Below are positions 17,860 through 28,100 of a stretch of 64,000 nt of DNA, piece by piece (the stretch's first letter is position 1; each line of letters begins with the position of its first letter). The notes beneath the pieces are model-generated. The model made no database searches. It saw only the letters and a list, made by a program, of their open reading frames with translations, and was not told where the DNA came from. The position numbers and the translations under genes were made by a program. Origin of the DNA: DATGPD01 sp031423015 (GTDB lineage: Bacteria > Planctomycetota > UBA1135 > UBA2386); contig JANPER010000183.1 in NCBI GenBank assembly GCA_031423015.1, positions 1 through 64,000 of the forward strand, given 5' to 3'.

Positions 17860-17963
17860 GAGCCCGGAGGGCTCGTCGATCGCGCATGCGATCGACCAGC
17901 AGTGTCTTGCGACGAGATGGCGCAGCCATCTCGTTGGAAGCGCGGCTCGCGAGGCGAGCGCGC
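17860..17963. repeat. Four consecutive hairpins between the peptidase and asparaginase genes
   Basis: Four inverted repeats lie in 104 bases: GAGCCC/GGGCTC (17860-17874), GTCGATCGC/GCGATCGAC with loop GCAT (17875-17896), ACGAGATGGC/GCCATCTCGT with loop GCA (17912-17934), and GCGCGGCTCGC/GCGAGCGCGC with loop GAG and one bulge (17940-17963). The arms of the second and third are perfect. There is no T-run, so they are not plain intrinsic terminators; they may shield the upstream mRNA 3' end or be a palindromic repeat cluster. Confidence 0.8.
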
Positions 17964-17977
17964 TATGCTCGCCGGCT

Positions 17978-19000
17978 ATGAGCGAACTCTCTCGCCGCAG
18001 TTTTCTCGCCGCTGCTGGTCTTGCGCCGGTTGCCGCGCCCGCGTTCCATATTCCGTCACGCCGACGGACGCAGGAGCCCGCCGCGGTCTCGAGTGCCAAC
18101 GGCCTGCGTGCGGTGGAGATCGCGGTGCAGAAGATGCAGGAAGGCCTGCCGCCGGTGGACGCCGCGGTGTTCGGCATCGAGCCGGTGGAGAACGACCCCG
18201 AAGACGACAGCGTCGGCTACGGCGGCTTGCCCAACGAGGAGGGCGTCGTCGAGCTGGACGCGTGCTGCATGGACGGCATCACCGGGCTGGGGGGCGCGGT
18301 GGCCAGTCTGCGCAGCATCAAGAACCCGGCGCAGGTGGCGCTCAAGGTACTGCGCCACACCGACCACGTGCTGCTGGTCGGCGAGGGCGCGCTGCGCTTC
18401 GCGCGCGCGTTCGGCTTTACGGAAGAGAATCTGCTCACGGATCGCTCGCGCCAGCAATGGCTGCGCTGGAAGGCGAGCATGTCGAAGACCGACGACTGGG
18501 TGGAGACGCAGGAGAACGTGATCCCCGGGACCAAACCAGTGCGCAAGACCGGCACCATCCACGTCGGCTGCGTGAATGCCGAGGGCAACTGCGGCGGCTC
18601 TACCAGCACGTCGGGGTTGGCGTTCAAGATCCCTGGCCGCGTCGGCGACTCACCGCTGATCGGCTGCGGCAACTACGTCGACAACGACGTCGGCGTGGCG
18701 GGCTCGACGGGCCGCGGCGAAGCAGTGATCTTGGTGAACGGTGCGCACACGGTGGTGGAGGCGATGCGCCAAGGCCAGGCGCCGACCGACGCGTGCCTCA
18801 GCGCGCTCAAGCGGATCGTGGCGATGACCAAAGTCTCGCGCTTGCGCAACTCGCAAGGGCACCCCGACTTCCAGGTCAACTTCTACGCGGTCAACAAGAA
18901 GGGCGAGGTCGGTGCCGCCTCGATGCGGCCATCGCGCTACGCGCGACACACCGGGGCCGGCGCCGAGTTGGCCGACACGGCGGCGTTGTACGACCACTGA
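17978..19000 (+). CDS. Tat-exported glycosylasparaginase (N4-(beta-N-acetylglucosaminyl)-L-asparaginase family)
   Basis: 340 residues. N-terminal Tat signal (SRRSFLAAAGLAPVAAPAF). An Ntn-hydrolase of the glycosylasparaginase family: the autocleavage nucleophile should be Thr193 in TGTIHVGCVNAEGN, followed by TSTSGLAFKIPGRVGDSPLIG and YVDNDVGVAGSTGRGE, which are highly characteristic. The enzyme is made as a precursor, cleaves itself before Thr193 and removes Asn-linked N-acetylglucosamine or hydrolyses asparagine derivatives. Tat export places it folded in the periplasm. Its stop overlaps the next start by one base (TGATG). Confidence 0.9.
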   Translation: MSELSRRSFLAAAGLAPVAAPAFHIPSRRRTQEPAAVSSANGLRAVEIAVQKMQEGLPPVDAAVFGIEPVENDPEDDSVGYGGLPNEEGVVELDACCMDGITGLGGAVASLRSIKNPAQVALKVLRHTDHVLLVGEGALRFARAFGFTEENLLTDRSRQQWLRWKASMSKTDDWVETQENVIPGTKPVRKTGTIHVGCVNAEGNCGGSTSTSGLAFKIPGRVGDSPLIGCGNYVDNDVGVAGSTGRGEAVILVNGAHTVVEAMRQGQAPTDACLSALKRIVAMTKVSRLRNSQGHPDFQVNFYAVNKKGEVGAASMRPSRYARHTGAGAELADTAALYDH

Positions 19001-19560
19001 TGCATACTGCAGTCACGTGCGCTCCGATCGAGCTGCACCTGCGCGATCTGGGTCAGTTCTTTCACTCGTTGGATCCATCGCCGTTCCACGATCGCGACCT
19101 CGATCGCGAGGCCGCGCGCTTCATCCGCGAGGAGATGGAGGATCGCGATCCTCGGGGCGAGGTCTCGCTCGTCGTGCACGTGCCGGCGCACCAGCTCGCG
19201 CAGGCCTCCACGGTGGGCGAAGCCGTGCATCGTTTCTTCGCGCGCGAGCGCCACAGTGCTGAGCGCGAGCTGCGGCTGCTCAGGCGCTTTGGGCGCTTCG
19301 CCCTCGTGGCAGGGCTGGTGGCGGTGTTCGTGGTGGTGGCGATCGGCCAGGCGCTGGCGTCGATCGTGCCGGCCGGGACCTTGACCGCCGGGCTCGCCGA
19401 GAGCCTGACGATCGTCGCTTGGGTGTTCTTGTGGCGGCCGGCGGAGGTGTTGCTGTTCGACGTTTGGCCGATCAAACAGCGCATCCGCTTGTTCTGGCGG
19501 CTGGAGGTGGTCGGCGTGCGTTGTGTGGCCCACCGATCGCCGGGATCGCCCGATTCCTGA
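19000..19560 (+). CDS. Small membrane protein of unknown function
   Basis: 186 residues. The first 90 residues are soluble and rich in acidic, His and Arg residues (HDRDLDREAARFIREEMEDRD). Two hydrophobic segments follow: FALVAGLVAVFVVVAIGQALASI and LTAGLAESLTIVAWVFLW. The C-terminus is cytoplasmic-like (IKQRIRLFWRLEVVGV). Starts at an ATG overlapping the asparaginase stop by one base, so it is translationally coupled. Family not recognised. Confidence 0.65.
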   Translation: MHTAVTCAPIELHLRDLGQFFHSLDPSPFHDRDLDREAARFIREEMEDRDPRGEVSLVVHVPAHQLAQASTVGEAVHRFFARERHSAERELRLLRRFGRFALVAGLVAVFVVVAIGQALASIVPAGTLTAGLAESLTIVAWVFLWRPAEVLLFDVWPIKQRIRLFWRLEVVGVRCVAHRSPGSPDS

Positions 19561-19592
19561 GGGCACTACCGCGCGGCGGCGAGACAGATGGG

Positions 19593-20192
19593 ATGAGAAG
19601 GCCGACCCCTGGCCACGAGGTGCTGGTCGCCAATCCGCGCAAGGTGCGCGCCATCTACGACAACGACAAGAAGAGCGACCGCGTCGACGGGGAGCAGCTC
19701 GCCCGGTTTGCCCGCATGGACCCGATGCTGCTGTCGCCAATCACACACCGCGGCATGGCGACGCGTGCCGATCTCGCGGTCCTACGCTCCCGGTCGGCAC
19801 TCGTCGACTCCCGCACCCAACTGGTCGACCACGTTCGCGGCAGTGTCAAGCCGTTCGGCGTGCGGTTCCCGGCCAGTTCGACACCGACTTTCGCGCGCAA
19901 GGCCGCCTGGAAAATTCCGCGCGAACTGCGGCCGGCCCTTGTGCCGATCCTGCGCACGATCGCCCAGCTGACTGCGCGCATCGTGAAGTTCGAATGTCGT
20001 ATCGAGCAGCTCGCTTATCACCCGGTCCTCGCGAGCCTCACGGCTCGCCCTCGAGACCGACTGATAGATTGCAGCGCCCGACTGGACGGACTCCAGCATG
20101 CACCGGACCTGAACAGGTCCTTCAGAGTGCGGATGGAAGCACGGCGGACGATGTCACTTCTTCGCGGTCAAGGACGACGAAACGCTGCTTGA
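19593..20192 (+). pseudogene. IS110-family transposase fragment
   Basis: About 150 residues are typical of IS110 transposases: EVLVANPRKVRAIYDNDKKSDRVDGEQLARFARMDP, HRGMATRADLAVLRSR and TQLVDHVRGSVKPFG. The N-terminal part with the first catalytic Asp is missing, and after about 20040 the sequence loses similarity, so the C-terminal serine-containing domain is gone. It sits after a membrane protein gene, with no visible insertion-sequence ends. Inactive remnant. Confidence 0.8.
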
Positions 20193-20265
20193 CGATCAAG
20201 GCCTTCTCATGGAAGGGAGAGCAACGTCGATTCGCCGAGGGGGGCTGAGGGGGTGACCCTCGCGA

Positions 20266-21300
20266 TCACTGGTAGCCGCCGATTTGCGTCTCCACCGCGT
20301 TGCTGCTGGTGAGGCCGGCAGCGTTGCTGGCAGCGTCCACGGCAAAAAACTGCGTGAACAGACGGCTGCCGATGAGGCTTGGGTCTCCCGGCACCGCCGC
20401 GTATGCCGTTTGCGAACCGTTGGCGTCGGATCGTCCGACGAGCATCACCACGTGATCGCAATACAGCCAGCATCCTGGTGCGCCCAGCGGCGTCCCTTCG
20501 AACGGAAGCGGTAGCTGGGACAGACGCTGGTTGGACGTGCCAACCATGAGGATCGTCGGCGTGGTCGGTAGAGCGTCGAGGAGACCGTAGACAATGCTGC
20601 CGTAGAGCACGGGATTGCCGGTCGCCGTCTGCGTCAGCGGACGGCCGTTCGAGCCGCGACAACCGTTGCCGAACGAGAGGAGGGCACCATTCACCAACCG
20701 CGTGTACTCGGCTGCCAAACTGGGGAACGAACCGGCATCGACGTAGATTGTCGGGCTCGAGCCGGCTGCTGCTCCGTTCATCAGCCACTGCCGGAATGGA
20801 GCTCCGCCGAACACTGCGGGCACAGTGACTTGCACGGTGGTGGGCCGTTGGTAGAGGAAGCTGGTCGGCGTCGGGCCGAAGATCCTGCCTGCCATGTCGG
20901 CGGGAGACACGGTCACCGGAACGCCGGATGTGGGGTTTGCCGACGTCACGACCACACCGCCGGAAGCCGGCTGCTGCACGTAGGTAGCCACCAGCAAGTT
21001 CACACCAGATGTGAGGGTGACGGACGTGCTGGTACTCGAACTACCATTGCTCCAAGACACGAACAGCCACGTCGTGCCGTTTGCGAAGGCGCTGGCGGGG
21101 GCGCTGGCGGAGGCCGATGACCCTGACAACCAGGCTGGCCCAAGGGGTGCTGTGCAGTTCGGCGGCGTGCGGGTTGTCGACACCGCGATCGGAGACGAAC
21201 CGACCAAGAAGACGGCATTACACAATCCTTGTGCGGCAGTCGCCAAGCTCAGTCCGGGCAACATGAGCGCGACCGTGATCGCGCAGAAGGGTCGGGTCAT
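20266..21300 (-). CDS. Secreted protein with a conserved surface-protein C-terminal module
   Basis: 344 residues from the ATG at 21300. Signal peptide MTRPFCAITVALMLPGLSLATAAQG. The middle is Ser/Thr/Val-rich, beta-type (VNLLVATYVQQPASGGVVV). The last 140 residues (from LLSFGNGCRGSNGRP, with LPFEGTPLGAPGCWLYCD and IGSRLFTQFFAVD) resemble the C-terminus of the LamG protein at 41057. I take this as a module shared by exported proteins of this lineage, perhaps for anchoring or sorting. The frame continues upstream to 22287 only as a shadow. Confidence 0.75.
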   Translation of the reverse strand: MTRPFCAITVALMLPGLSLATAAQGLCNAVFLVGSSPIAVSTTRTPPNCTAPLGPAWLSGSSASASAPASAFANGTTWLFVSWSNGSSSTSTSVTLTSGVNLLVATYVQQPASGGVVVTSANPTSGVPVTVSPADMAGRIFGPTPTSFLYQRPTTVQVTVPAVFGGAPFRQWLMNGAAAGSSPTIYVDAGSFPSLAAEYTRLVNGALLSFGNGCRGSNGRPLTQTATGNPVLYGSIVYGLLDALPTTPTILMVGTSNQRLSQLPLPFEGTPLGAPGCWLYCDHVVMLVGRSDANGSQTAYAAVPGDPSLIGSRLFTQFFAVDAASNAAGLTSSNAVETQIGGYQ

Positions 21301-21518
21301 CGGGTGAACTCCTCGTTGGTCAAGTCCTCGCGGCACATGCACCGCATCGAAGAATGTTATCGCTGAGTTCGACTCTGCTCGTGCCCCGCCTGCGCATCCC
21401 GGCGCCGATCGCGCGGGCTCTCGCGGGCGTCGGCCGCGGGTCGGTGCCGCGTCGATGCGGCCAACGCGCTTGCCGCGGCACACGGGAGGCGGCCCCGAGC
21501 CGGCCGACTCGACGACCC

Positions 21519-24500
21519 TTACCGCGCGGCGAGCTTGACCTTGGCCTCTTCCACCAAGTCCAACCGCCGCAGCAGGTCGAGCCACTCGCCGAACAGCGCG
21601 GGCTCCAATCGGCCCGGCCGCTGCAAGTACTCGCGCCGCACCGTGAGCTTGCCGTCGACCAGGCGGAAGGTCTGCGCGTACTCGATCAGCGCGTGGCGCA
21701 CCAACGTGTCGGCGGGGACCTCGGTGACCCTGAACGCTTGGCCTGGGTCGATGGTCACTTCCCAGCTCGCGGCGTTGATCGACGTGAGCGCCAGGGGCTG
21801 CTTGCGCTCGGCGCGGTCGCCGTACGCCGCCAGCCAACCGTGCTTGCCGAGCGGCAGATCGAGCAGCGACACGTCGCCGGCGGCTGACACCGCGCGGCGC
21901 TTGATCAGCTCGCCCACCAAGCCGAGCGGCTCGGTCTTGTCGGTGACGACCAAGTCGACGCTCTTCGGCGCCCAGCCCTCCAGCACCTGCGACGCCACCT
22001 GCCGCGCCGCCAGCTTGCGGATGTTGTCCTCGCGCTCGCGCAACTGATCGGCGGCGGCGAAGCCATCGCGCCCGCGCAGCGTGCCGCGCACGCGGAAGGT
22101 GGCCGTGCCCTTGGCGTCGAGCGCGACCTCGCCGCGCACCTCGAAGCCATCCTCGCTGGCCGGATTGCCGGCGGTCACGTGGGTGGGGGTCCAGCCGCCC
22201 GCGTCGAGCAGCAGCGCCGGCGCACCCATGCGATCGCTCGCCATGCGATAGAGAGGCCAGTAGCGCGGATCGTCTTCGAACAGCCACACCGCGTGCCCAT
22301 CCTGGGGCTCGACGCGGGCGGCGTCGACGCCGTACTCGGTCTCGCCGAAGAACAGCGGCGGCGCCTCGTCACGCAGCGCGTCGATCGTGCGCGCGGCGGT
22401 GGCGAGCCGAAGCGGCACACCCGCCGCGCGGAGCAGCGCCAGTTCGAGCCAGAAGCGGGGGCCCTGCTTGCGCAGCAGGACCGCGGTCGGGTCGGAAGCG
22501 CCGTTGCTGGTCGGGATCGTGTCGTGCACGAAACCGTGGATCGCGTTCAGCTTCGCGAGATCCCCTGTGAGGTTGCTCGTCAGTTCTTGCGCCTTGGCCT
22601 CGACCAGCGTCGAGCTGCGCAGGCGGTAGGACAGAACATCGCGCGCGCGCCGCGCGCCCGCGCCCGGGGTTCGGTCTTGACCCCACGTGACCAGTGGCAC
22701 GACTTCCTCGATGGACGGCGACAGGTTCTCCGGCATCAAGCGCGGCACGTCAATGCGCGCGAACACGTGTGCGACGCGGCCATCGTCGAGTGGTTTGACT
22801 TCGGGCGGGCCATCGAAGTTGCGCGCGCGGAAGCTGCCTCTGCCTGCCTTGGGCACGATCACGACCAGCTCCGACAGGCCGTACGGCTCGTCGGTCGACT
22901 GGAAATGGAACTCCGGCCCGCGCCACGGCGCGGCGCCGGGGGCGCTCTGCAGGCGTCGCCAGGTCTCGACCACGAACACGCCCGGGGCGAGCCGCGGCAT
23001 CGAGAACTTGCCGCTGACGCGGTGTGGCACGTAGCGTTGGCCCTGCGCGGTGATCGTGTAGAGAGCGACGAGTTCGTCGGCGCGTCCGGCGTCGTCGGCG
23101 TCTTGGTACTTCTCGACGCCGCTGAGGTCGTTGATGCGACGGACGTGGGTGATCTCCTCGACCGACGAGCCGTCGTCGAGGATCTCGACGATCATCTGGT
23201 CGAGCAGCAGCGTCGAAGCCGCGTCCTTCTCGCCATCGCCCGGCTTGAACGCCGCCGCCAGCGCGCGCGGGTCGCGTCGGAAGGTCGCGAACGCGGGGTA
23301 GTCGTCAGCCTGGTCGTGCAAGCGCCCCAGCAGCTTGCGCACCGCGTGCTGCGACGCATCGCGTTGCAGCGACGCCGCGAGTACGGCTTTGGCGTCGAGG
23401 TCGGCGCCGAGCTGGAGCAGCATCTGTCCTGCCAGCGTCAGATCGCGCGTCGTTGCCTCGGCGTGCGCCGCGAGTGCGGCAAAGGCGCGCGTCGCCTCGG
23501 CGCGGTTTCCCAAGCGCAAGTGAACCTCGGCGAGCGCGCGGGCGGCGTGCGCGCTCTTGGGCCGCGCCGCGAAGACGTCGGCATGCGCGGCCAACGCCAA
23601 CGCTGGGTCGCGGAGGTCGACGCCGACGTTCATCAAGCGTTGACTGAAGCCCACGTCGCCGCGCGCCACGGCGCGGGCGGCGATCAGCAGTTCCTTCACG
23701 CCGCGCAGGTCGCCCTCGCGCTGCCGCTCGTTGACTTCGGCGTTCACCGCGGTGACGTCGCCGGGATAGAGCTGCAACCAGACGGAGCGCAGCTTGCTCG
23801 CGTCAGCGCGGAACTCCAGCTTCTCGTAGAAACCGTGCAGGCGGGCGAACAGCGCCGGTCCGGCGCGTTTGCCGTCGACGGCGGCTTGCAGCAGGCGGAT
23901 CGCTTCTTCGAACTTGTCTTCGTCGGCGAGGTGCTGCGCACGCTGCTCGATCGCCCAAGCGTGCTCCTTGATCGCGTCGCGATCGATGCCGTCGAGCACG
24001 GCCCGCGCGCGGCTGCGCTGCAACTCTTCGGGCAACAACTCGGTGTGGTCGTAGGCGTTGGCCAGCGCCAACCGCAGGTCAGGGCTGGTCGGGTTGGCCT
24101 GCTCGACGGCCAGCACGTGCTCCAGCACGCGCCGATGCTCGGTGACCGTGCTGGCCTCGAGCGCGCATGCCAAGCGCAGCGCGAGTGCGTCGTCGCCGGT
24201 GGCGGCGCGCGCGGCGCGGTCGAGCGCGAGCAGCGGTGACACGAAGGCCGGTGCTGGCGGTGGCTCATTGTCCGTTGCGGCCGCCGCCGCCGTGATGCGC
24301 TCGGGGGCTTGTGGCTCGCGCACGGCGACGTTGCGTCCGGCGCCGTCGACGTAGCGCAGCGCCAGCCGGTCGTAGCCGTTGAGTGCGGTCTTCAAGAGCA
24401 CGTGGTTGGTGCCCTTGCGCAGCACGATCGGCAACCAATGCGTGGCGCTCGAAGGGTCGGCGAAGCCATCGAGCGTGGCCGCGCGCGCGCCGTTGACGAA

Positions 24501-25199
24501 CACTTCACACGAACCCGGCGCCCAGAGCTCGAGGTAGCACGCGATGGCCTGCTCGACGGCCGGCTGGTGCAGGGCGTAGAAACAACCTTGATCGCCGGTG
24601 CGTGGATCGCGCAGCGCGATGCGACCGTAGTCGGCCAAGTCGTGGCGCGCGACGCGCGGTTTGACGACGCCGAAACGGCCGGGCAGCTCAGCGACTGCGT
24701 CGAGCCCCAACGCGTCGAGGCCAAACTCAGGGGCGAAGGGCGTGCCGAGGTAGTTGTCGCCGTCGTCGCCAAAGGGCCCGAACACGAGCACGGCGCTGCT
24801 TAGCCCCGCCGTCTGCATCAGTGCAGTCGCTTCGTCGGCGCGCCCCGCGCGCGCCAGCGCGTGCACGGCCAGGCCGATCGTCGCGACGGCCGATGCGCCA
24901 TGCAGGTCCTTGACCGCGAGAAGCTTGCGCGCCGCGGCCGCGAACGCGCCGGGGTCTCGGAGCTGCGGCACGAACTCGTGGCAGGCGTGGATCAACATCG
25001 CCGCGATTGGCGCGCGCGCGTGCTGCGCCGCCGTTGCCAACAGAGCGCTCGCGCGCGCTTCGACGTCGACGCTCGCCGGCGTCTTGGCGCTCAGGTAGGC
25101 CCGCGCGATCGCGACGTTGGCGTCCTGCGCTCTTGGTGCGAGCAGCAAGAGCGCGGGCGCCAGGATGAACGACGGCGCCAAGAGGGCGGGGCGAGTCAC
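21519..25199 (-). CDS. Large exported TPR protein with degenerate transglutaminase-like domain (DUF3857 type)
   Basis: 1226 residues from a GTG at 25199 that overlaps the stop of the upstream gene by four bases. Signal peptide (ALLAPSFILAPALLLLAPRAQ), then helical TPR-like repeats (residues about 380-700), then a DUF3857-type domain (VEEITHVRRINDLSGVEKYQ) and a transglutaminase-like fold. At the place where the paralog has the GDCKDKA nucleophile segment this protein reads LRKQGPRFWLELALLRAAGVP, without the Cys, so it should not be catalytic. It is the diverged, probably non-enzymatic partner of the gene upstream. Confidence 0.8.
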   Translation of the reverse strand: MTRPALLAPSFILAPALLLLAPRAQDANVAIARAYLSAKTPASVDVEARASALLATAAQHARAPIAAMLIHACHEFVPQLRDPGAFAAAARKLLAVKDLHGASAVATIGLAVHALARAGRADEATALMQTAGLSSAVLVFGPFGDDGDNYLGTPFAPEFGLDALGLDAVAELPGRFGVVKPRVARHDLADYGRIALRDPRTGDQGCFYALHQPAVEQAIACYLELWAPGSCEVFVNGARAATLDGFADPSSATHWLPIVLRKGTNHVLLKTALNGYDRLALRYVDGAGRNVAVREPQAPERITAAAAATDNEPPPAPAFVSPLLALDRAARAATGDDALALRLACALEASTVTEHRRVLEHVLAVEQANPTSPDLRLALANAYDHTELLPEELQRSRARAVLDGIDRDAIKEHAWAIEQRAQHLADEDKFEEAIRLLQAAVDGKRAGPALFARLHGFYEKLEFRADASKLRSVWLQLYPGDVTAVNAEVNERQREGDLRGVKELLIAARAVARGDVGFSQRLMNVGVDLRDPALALAAHADVFAARPKSAHAARALAEVHLRLGNRAEATRAFAALAAHAEATTRDLTLAGQMLLQLGADLDAKAVLAASLQRDASQHAVRKLLGRLHDQADDYPAFATFRRDPRALAAAFKPGDGEKDAASTLLLDQMIVEILDDGSSVEEITHVRRINDLSGVEKYQDADDAGRADELVALYTITAQGQRYVPHRVSGKFSMPRLAPGVFVVETWRRLQSAPGAAPWRGPEFHFQSTDEPYGLSELVVIVPKAGRGSFRARNFDGPPEVKPLDDGRVAHVFARIDVPRLMPENLSPSIEEVVPLVTWGQDRTPGAGARRARDVLSYRLRSSTLVEAKAQELTSNLTGDLAKLNAIHGFVHDTIPTSNGASDPTAVLLRKQGPRFWLELALLRAAGVPLRLATAARTIDALRDEAPPLFFGETEYGVDAARVEPQDGHAVWLFEDDPRYWPLYRMASDRMGAPALLLDAGGWTPTHVTAGNPASEDGFEVRGEVALDAKGTATFRVRGTLRGRDGFAAADQLREREDNIRKLAARQVASQVLEGWAPKSVDLVVTDKTEPLGLVGELIKRRAVSAAGDVSLLDLPLGKHGWLAAYGDRAERKQPLALTSINAASWEVTIDPGQAFRVTEVPADTLVRHALIEYAQTFRLVDGKLTVRREYLQRPGRLEPALFGEWLDLLRRLDLVEEAKVKLAAR

Positions 25200-28100
25200 T
25201 TGCCACCTGCCTTTGGCTTGATGACGACGACTTGTCCGTCGGCGCGTTGCACCGTCGTGGCAAAGTCGCGGAACTGCGGGTACTCCGGCGGTTCGATGCG
25301 GTTCATGGTGAAGCTGAGCGAGCGCTCGACGCGCAGTTCGTTGCCATTCTGCGACCAGACCAACGCGAACGTGCCAAAGCGCGTCTGCACCCGCGTTGGG
25401 TCGGGCAACGCCGCGGGTTCGTAGCCGAGCGGCAGCTTGTAGCGCAGCACCGTGTTCCACGACTCGGGCGTGCCGCGCAGCAGAGCGAAGGTGCGTTCGG
25501 GCTTCGACGTCATGGCCGACAGGTCGATGGGGTCGAGGCAGCTCTTGAGCACCAGTCCGTCGCCTTGGCGGGCGGCGAAGTCCTGCACCGTGAGGTCGAC
25601 GACGACCTCGACCGGCTTCCCCAGATCCAGCAGGTCGCTCGTGGTGACGTTGTCGACCTTCACCTTGCCCAGCGTCTCGGACAGTTGCTTCTCCAGTTTC
25701 TCCTTGCGCTTACCCGGCTCGTTGCCGAGTTCGGCGCGCACCGAGACGGCGTGGTTGCGCTGCGGCAGGTGCTTGATCGCGATCTTGGCATCGCCGTTGG
25801 TCGCGACCTCGACGCCCAGGTCCTTTTGGTCGACGTTGGCCACCGGGTCGGCCCACGGCACGTCGCGCACATCGGCCTTGCCCTCGCGCACCACGAGCAC
25901 GCGCGCGCCGTGGTCCATGTCGGGCAGCGTGTCGATGGGGTGATACGTGGCGGTGCCGTCGAGGAACATCTCCGGCAGATCGCGCTGCGCCGGCACGTAG
26001 CTGATGCAGTGATTGAAGTGCTGCACCATCGCCAACGACAAGTCGTCGGCGCCGTGCGGATGGTCGGCATAGATCAACACCGGGTAAGCGGTGATGCCGA
26101 CTTCGCCGAGTAGCGTGTTGAGCAGCAGCGCCTTGTCTTTGCAGTCGCCATGGCGGCGCTCGAAGATCGCCGGCGTCGAGTACGGCTTGTAGCCGTGCAC
26201 GCCAAACTCCCACGCCGTGTAGCGCACATCGGTGGTGACGAAGCGATACAACGCGTCGAGCTTGTCGCGGTCTGTCGTCTTGCCGGCGGTCAACTCGCGC
26301 ACCTTGTCGCGCATCGCTGGCGTCACCTCCATCTGCTTGCGGATGAGGTTCCACCACCACGCCGCGAAGCCGTCCCAATCGGCATACGTGCTGATGCGCG
26401 CGAGCGGCGCGCTCTCCTCCCAACCGGGCTGGAACTCCTCGTAGTCGATGCGGGCGAGGTCTTGCATCGCGAAGCGCCACACCTTGGCGCCGTCGGCCAG
26501 CTCTTCGCGCACGGGCGCAGGCGCGCCGTTGCGGACCTGCACGATGTAGTCGCGCCCTGGATCGAGCACGGCGATGAGTTGGCTGTCAGCGCTGGCGTTG
26601 CCGCGCGAAAAATGGTGCAGATGGCCGAAGTAGTCGCCAAAGAAGGATGGCGCCAGGTCGTCGACGCGCTGTTCGAGGTCGACGATGTCGCCGGGTTGCA
26701 GCGAAGGCAGGTCGACGTAGTAGTCGCGCAGCTTGGGACGCACGACTTCGCCGTCCTTCTTGAAGATGCGCGCGGTCAGCAGGCGGGCACGCTGCTCACC
26801 GTAGTAGTGCTGCACGAAGTGTCGCGCCATCTGCTGCGCGCCCTCGTCGTTCAGGATGCGCACGACGCGGTGCTCGTACTCGCTGGTGGTGCCGTTGCGA
26901 TACGCGCGCACTACGTGTTGGTCGAGCAGCACGAACAGCGGGTCGTTCTTCTCCGCGGCGTCCGGGGGTGGCTCCTTCTGGTTCTTCACCACCTCCGCAC
27001 CGTCGACGCGCCAGGCGTCGTAGAACGTGCGTTCTTGTGCCTCCAAGAAGTCGAGGTAGCGACGCTCCTTGTTCAGGTTCTTGTTGAGGTCGAGCGCCGT
27101 GCGCAGCAGTTCCCGCTGTTGATCGATCCGGCCGGCCATGCCGTGCACGCGCGCGAGTTCGACGATCGCCTCGTCGTCTTCCGGGCAGATGACGAGCCAG
27201 CGGCAAAGGGTGCTGACCGCATCGTCGAGCTTGCGCTCGGCGCGTTGCAGGCGCGCCAGCCTGAGTCGAGTCGCGCGACCGAAGGGGATCGACGCTTCGG
27301 CGTCGACGAGGAGCTGCACGGCCTCGTCGCGTTGGCCGGTGCGCAAGAGCGCGTCGGCGACAGCGATGACGCGACCGCTGTTGCGGGCGTCGGCGCTGAG
27401 CGCAACGCGCAGGGCCGCGATCGCGTTGGTGGTGTCGCCTTGCCGTCGGCGCAGCTCGCTGAGCTGAGCCTGTACGGCCGGGGCGCGACCTGCTGGCGAC
27501 TGCGCGCTACGTTCCAACTCGCGGTCGGCTAACACGTCGAGTTGGCGCAGGCGCAGCGCGCGGGCCAGCTCGAGGCGCGCCAGGGCGAAGTCGGGCGAGG
27601 CCTCGAGCACGGCGCGCAGGCTGGTCTCCGCAGCCTCCGCGGCGCCGATGCTGTCGAGGTCCATCAGCGCCAACTCGTACCGGGCGCGCACGTGCCCCGG
27701 GGTTTGTTGCAGGATGGCCTCGTAGTCGAAGCGCCGAGCGCTCTCTTCTTTCTCGGCCTCGTGCAACACCGGGCGCCGGCGGGTGAAAGCGAGCAGCATG
27801 CGGGCCGCGCTCGAGTCCGGCATCGCGGTGACGGCCTGCTGTGCCAGCGCGTGGTCGCGCCGCTCGTTTGGGTCGTCGGCGTGGCGGTGCGCCAGCAGCG
27901 CGGCCAAGCGGTAGGCATCGACGCCCGCTTTGCTCTGCTCGAGGGCGTGGGCGAAGAACGTGTGCGCGCCCAGGTCGGGCGTCTGTGCGGTCGCCGGTCG
28001 CGCCGTGTTGCCGTCGTTCCAGGTGGTCGCGGCGGCCCGCAGTTCGTTTTCGCCAAACGTCACCCGCACGCCGTCGAGCGGCCCGCCGTCGAGGCGCGTG

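Noticed and set aside
16144..18177. Long minus-strand ORF of 677 residues
   Set aside because: Antisense of the M28 peptidase and asparaginase; His/Arg/Ala-rich composition without any motif.
22179..24239. Plus-strand ORF of 686 residues
   Set aside because: Antisense of the second DUF3857 protein; no protein-like pattern, while the minus strand has coherent domains.
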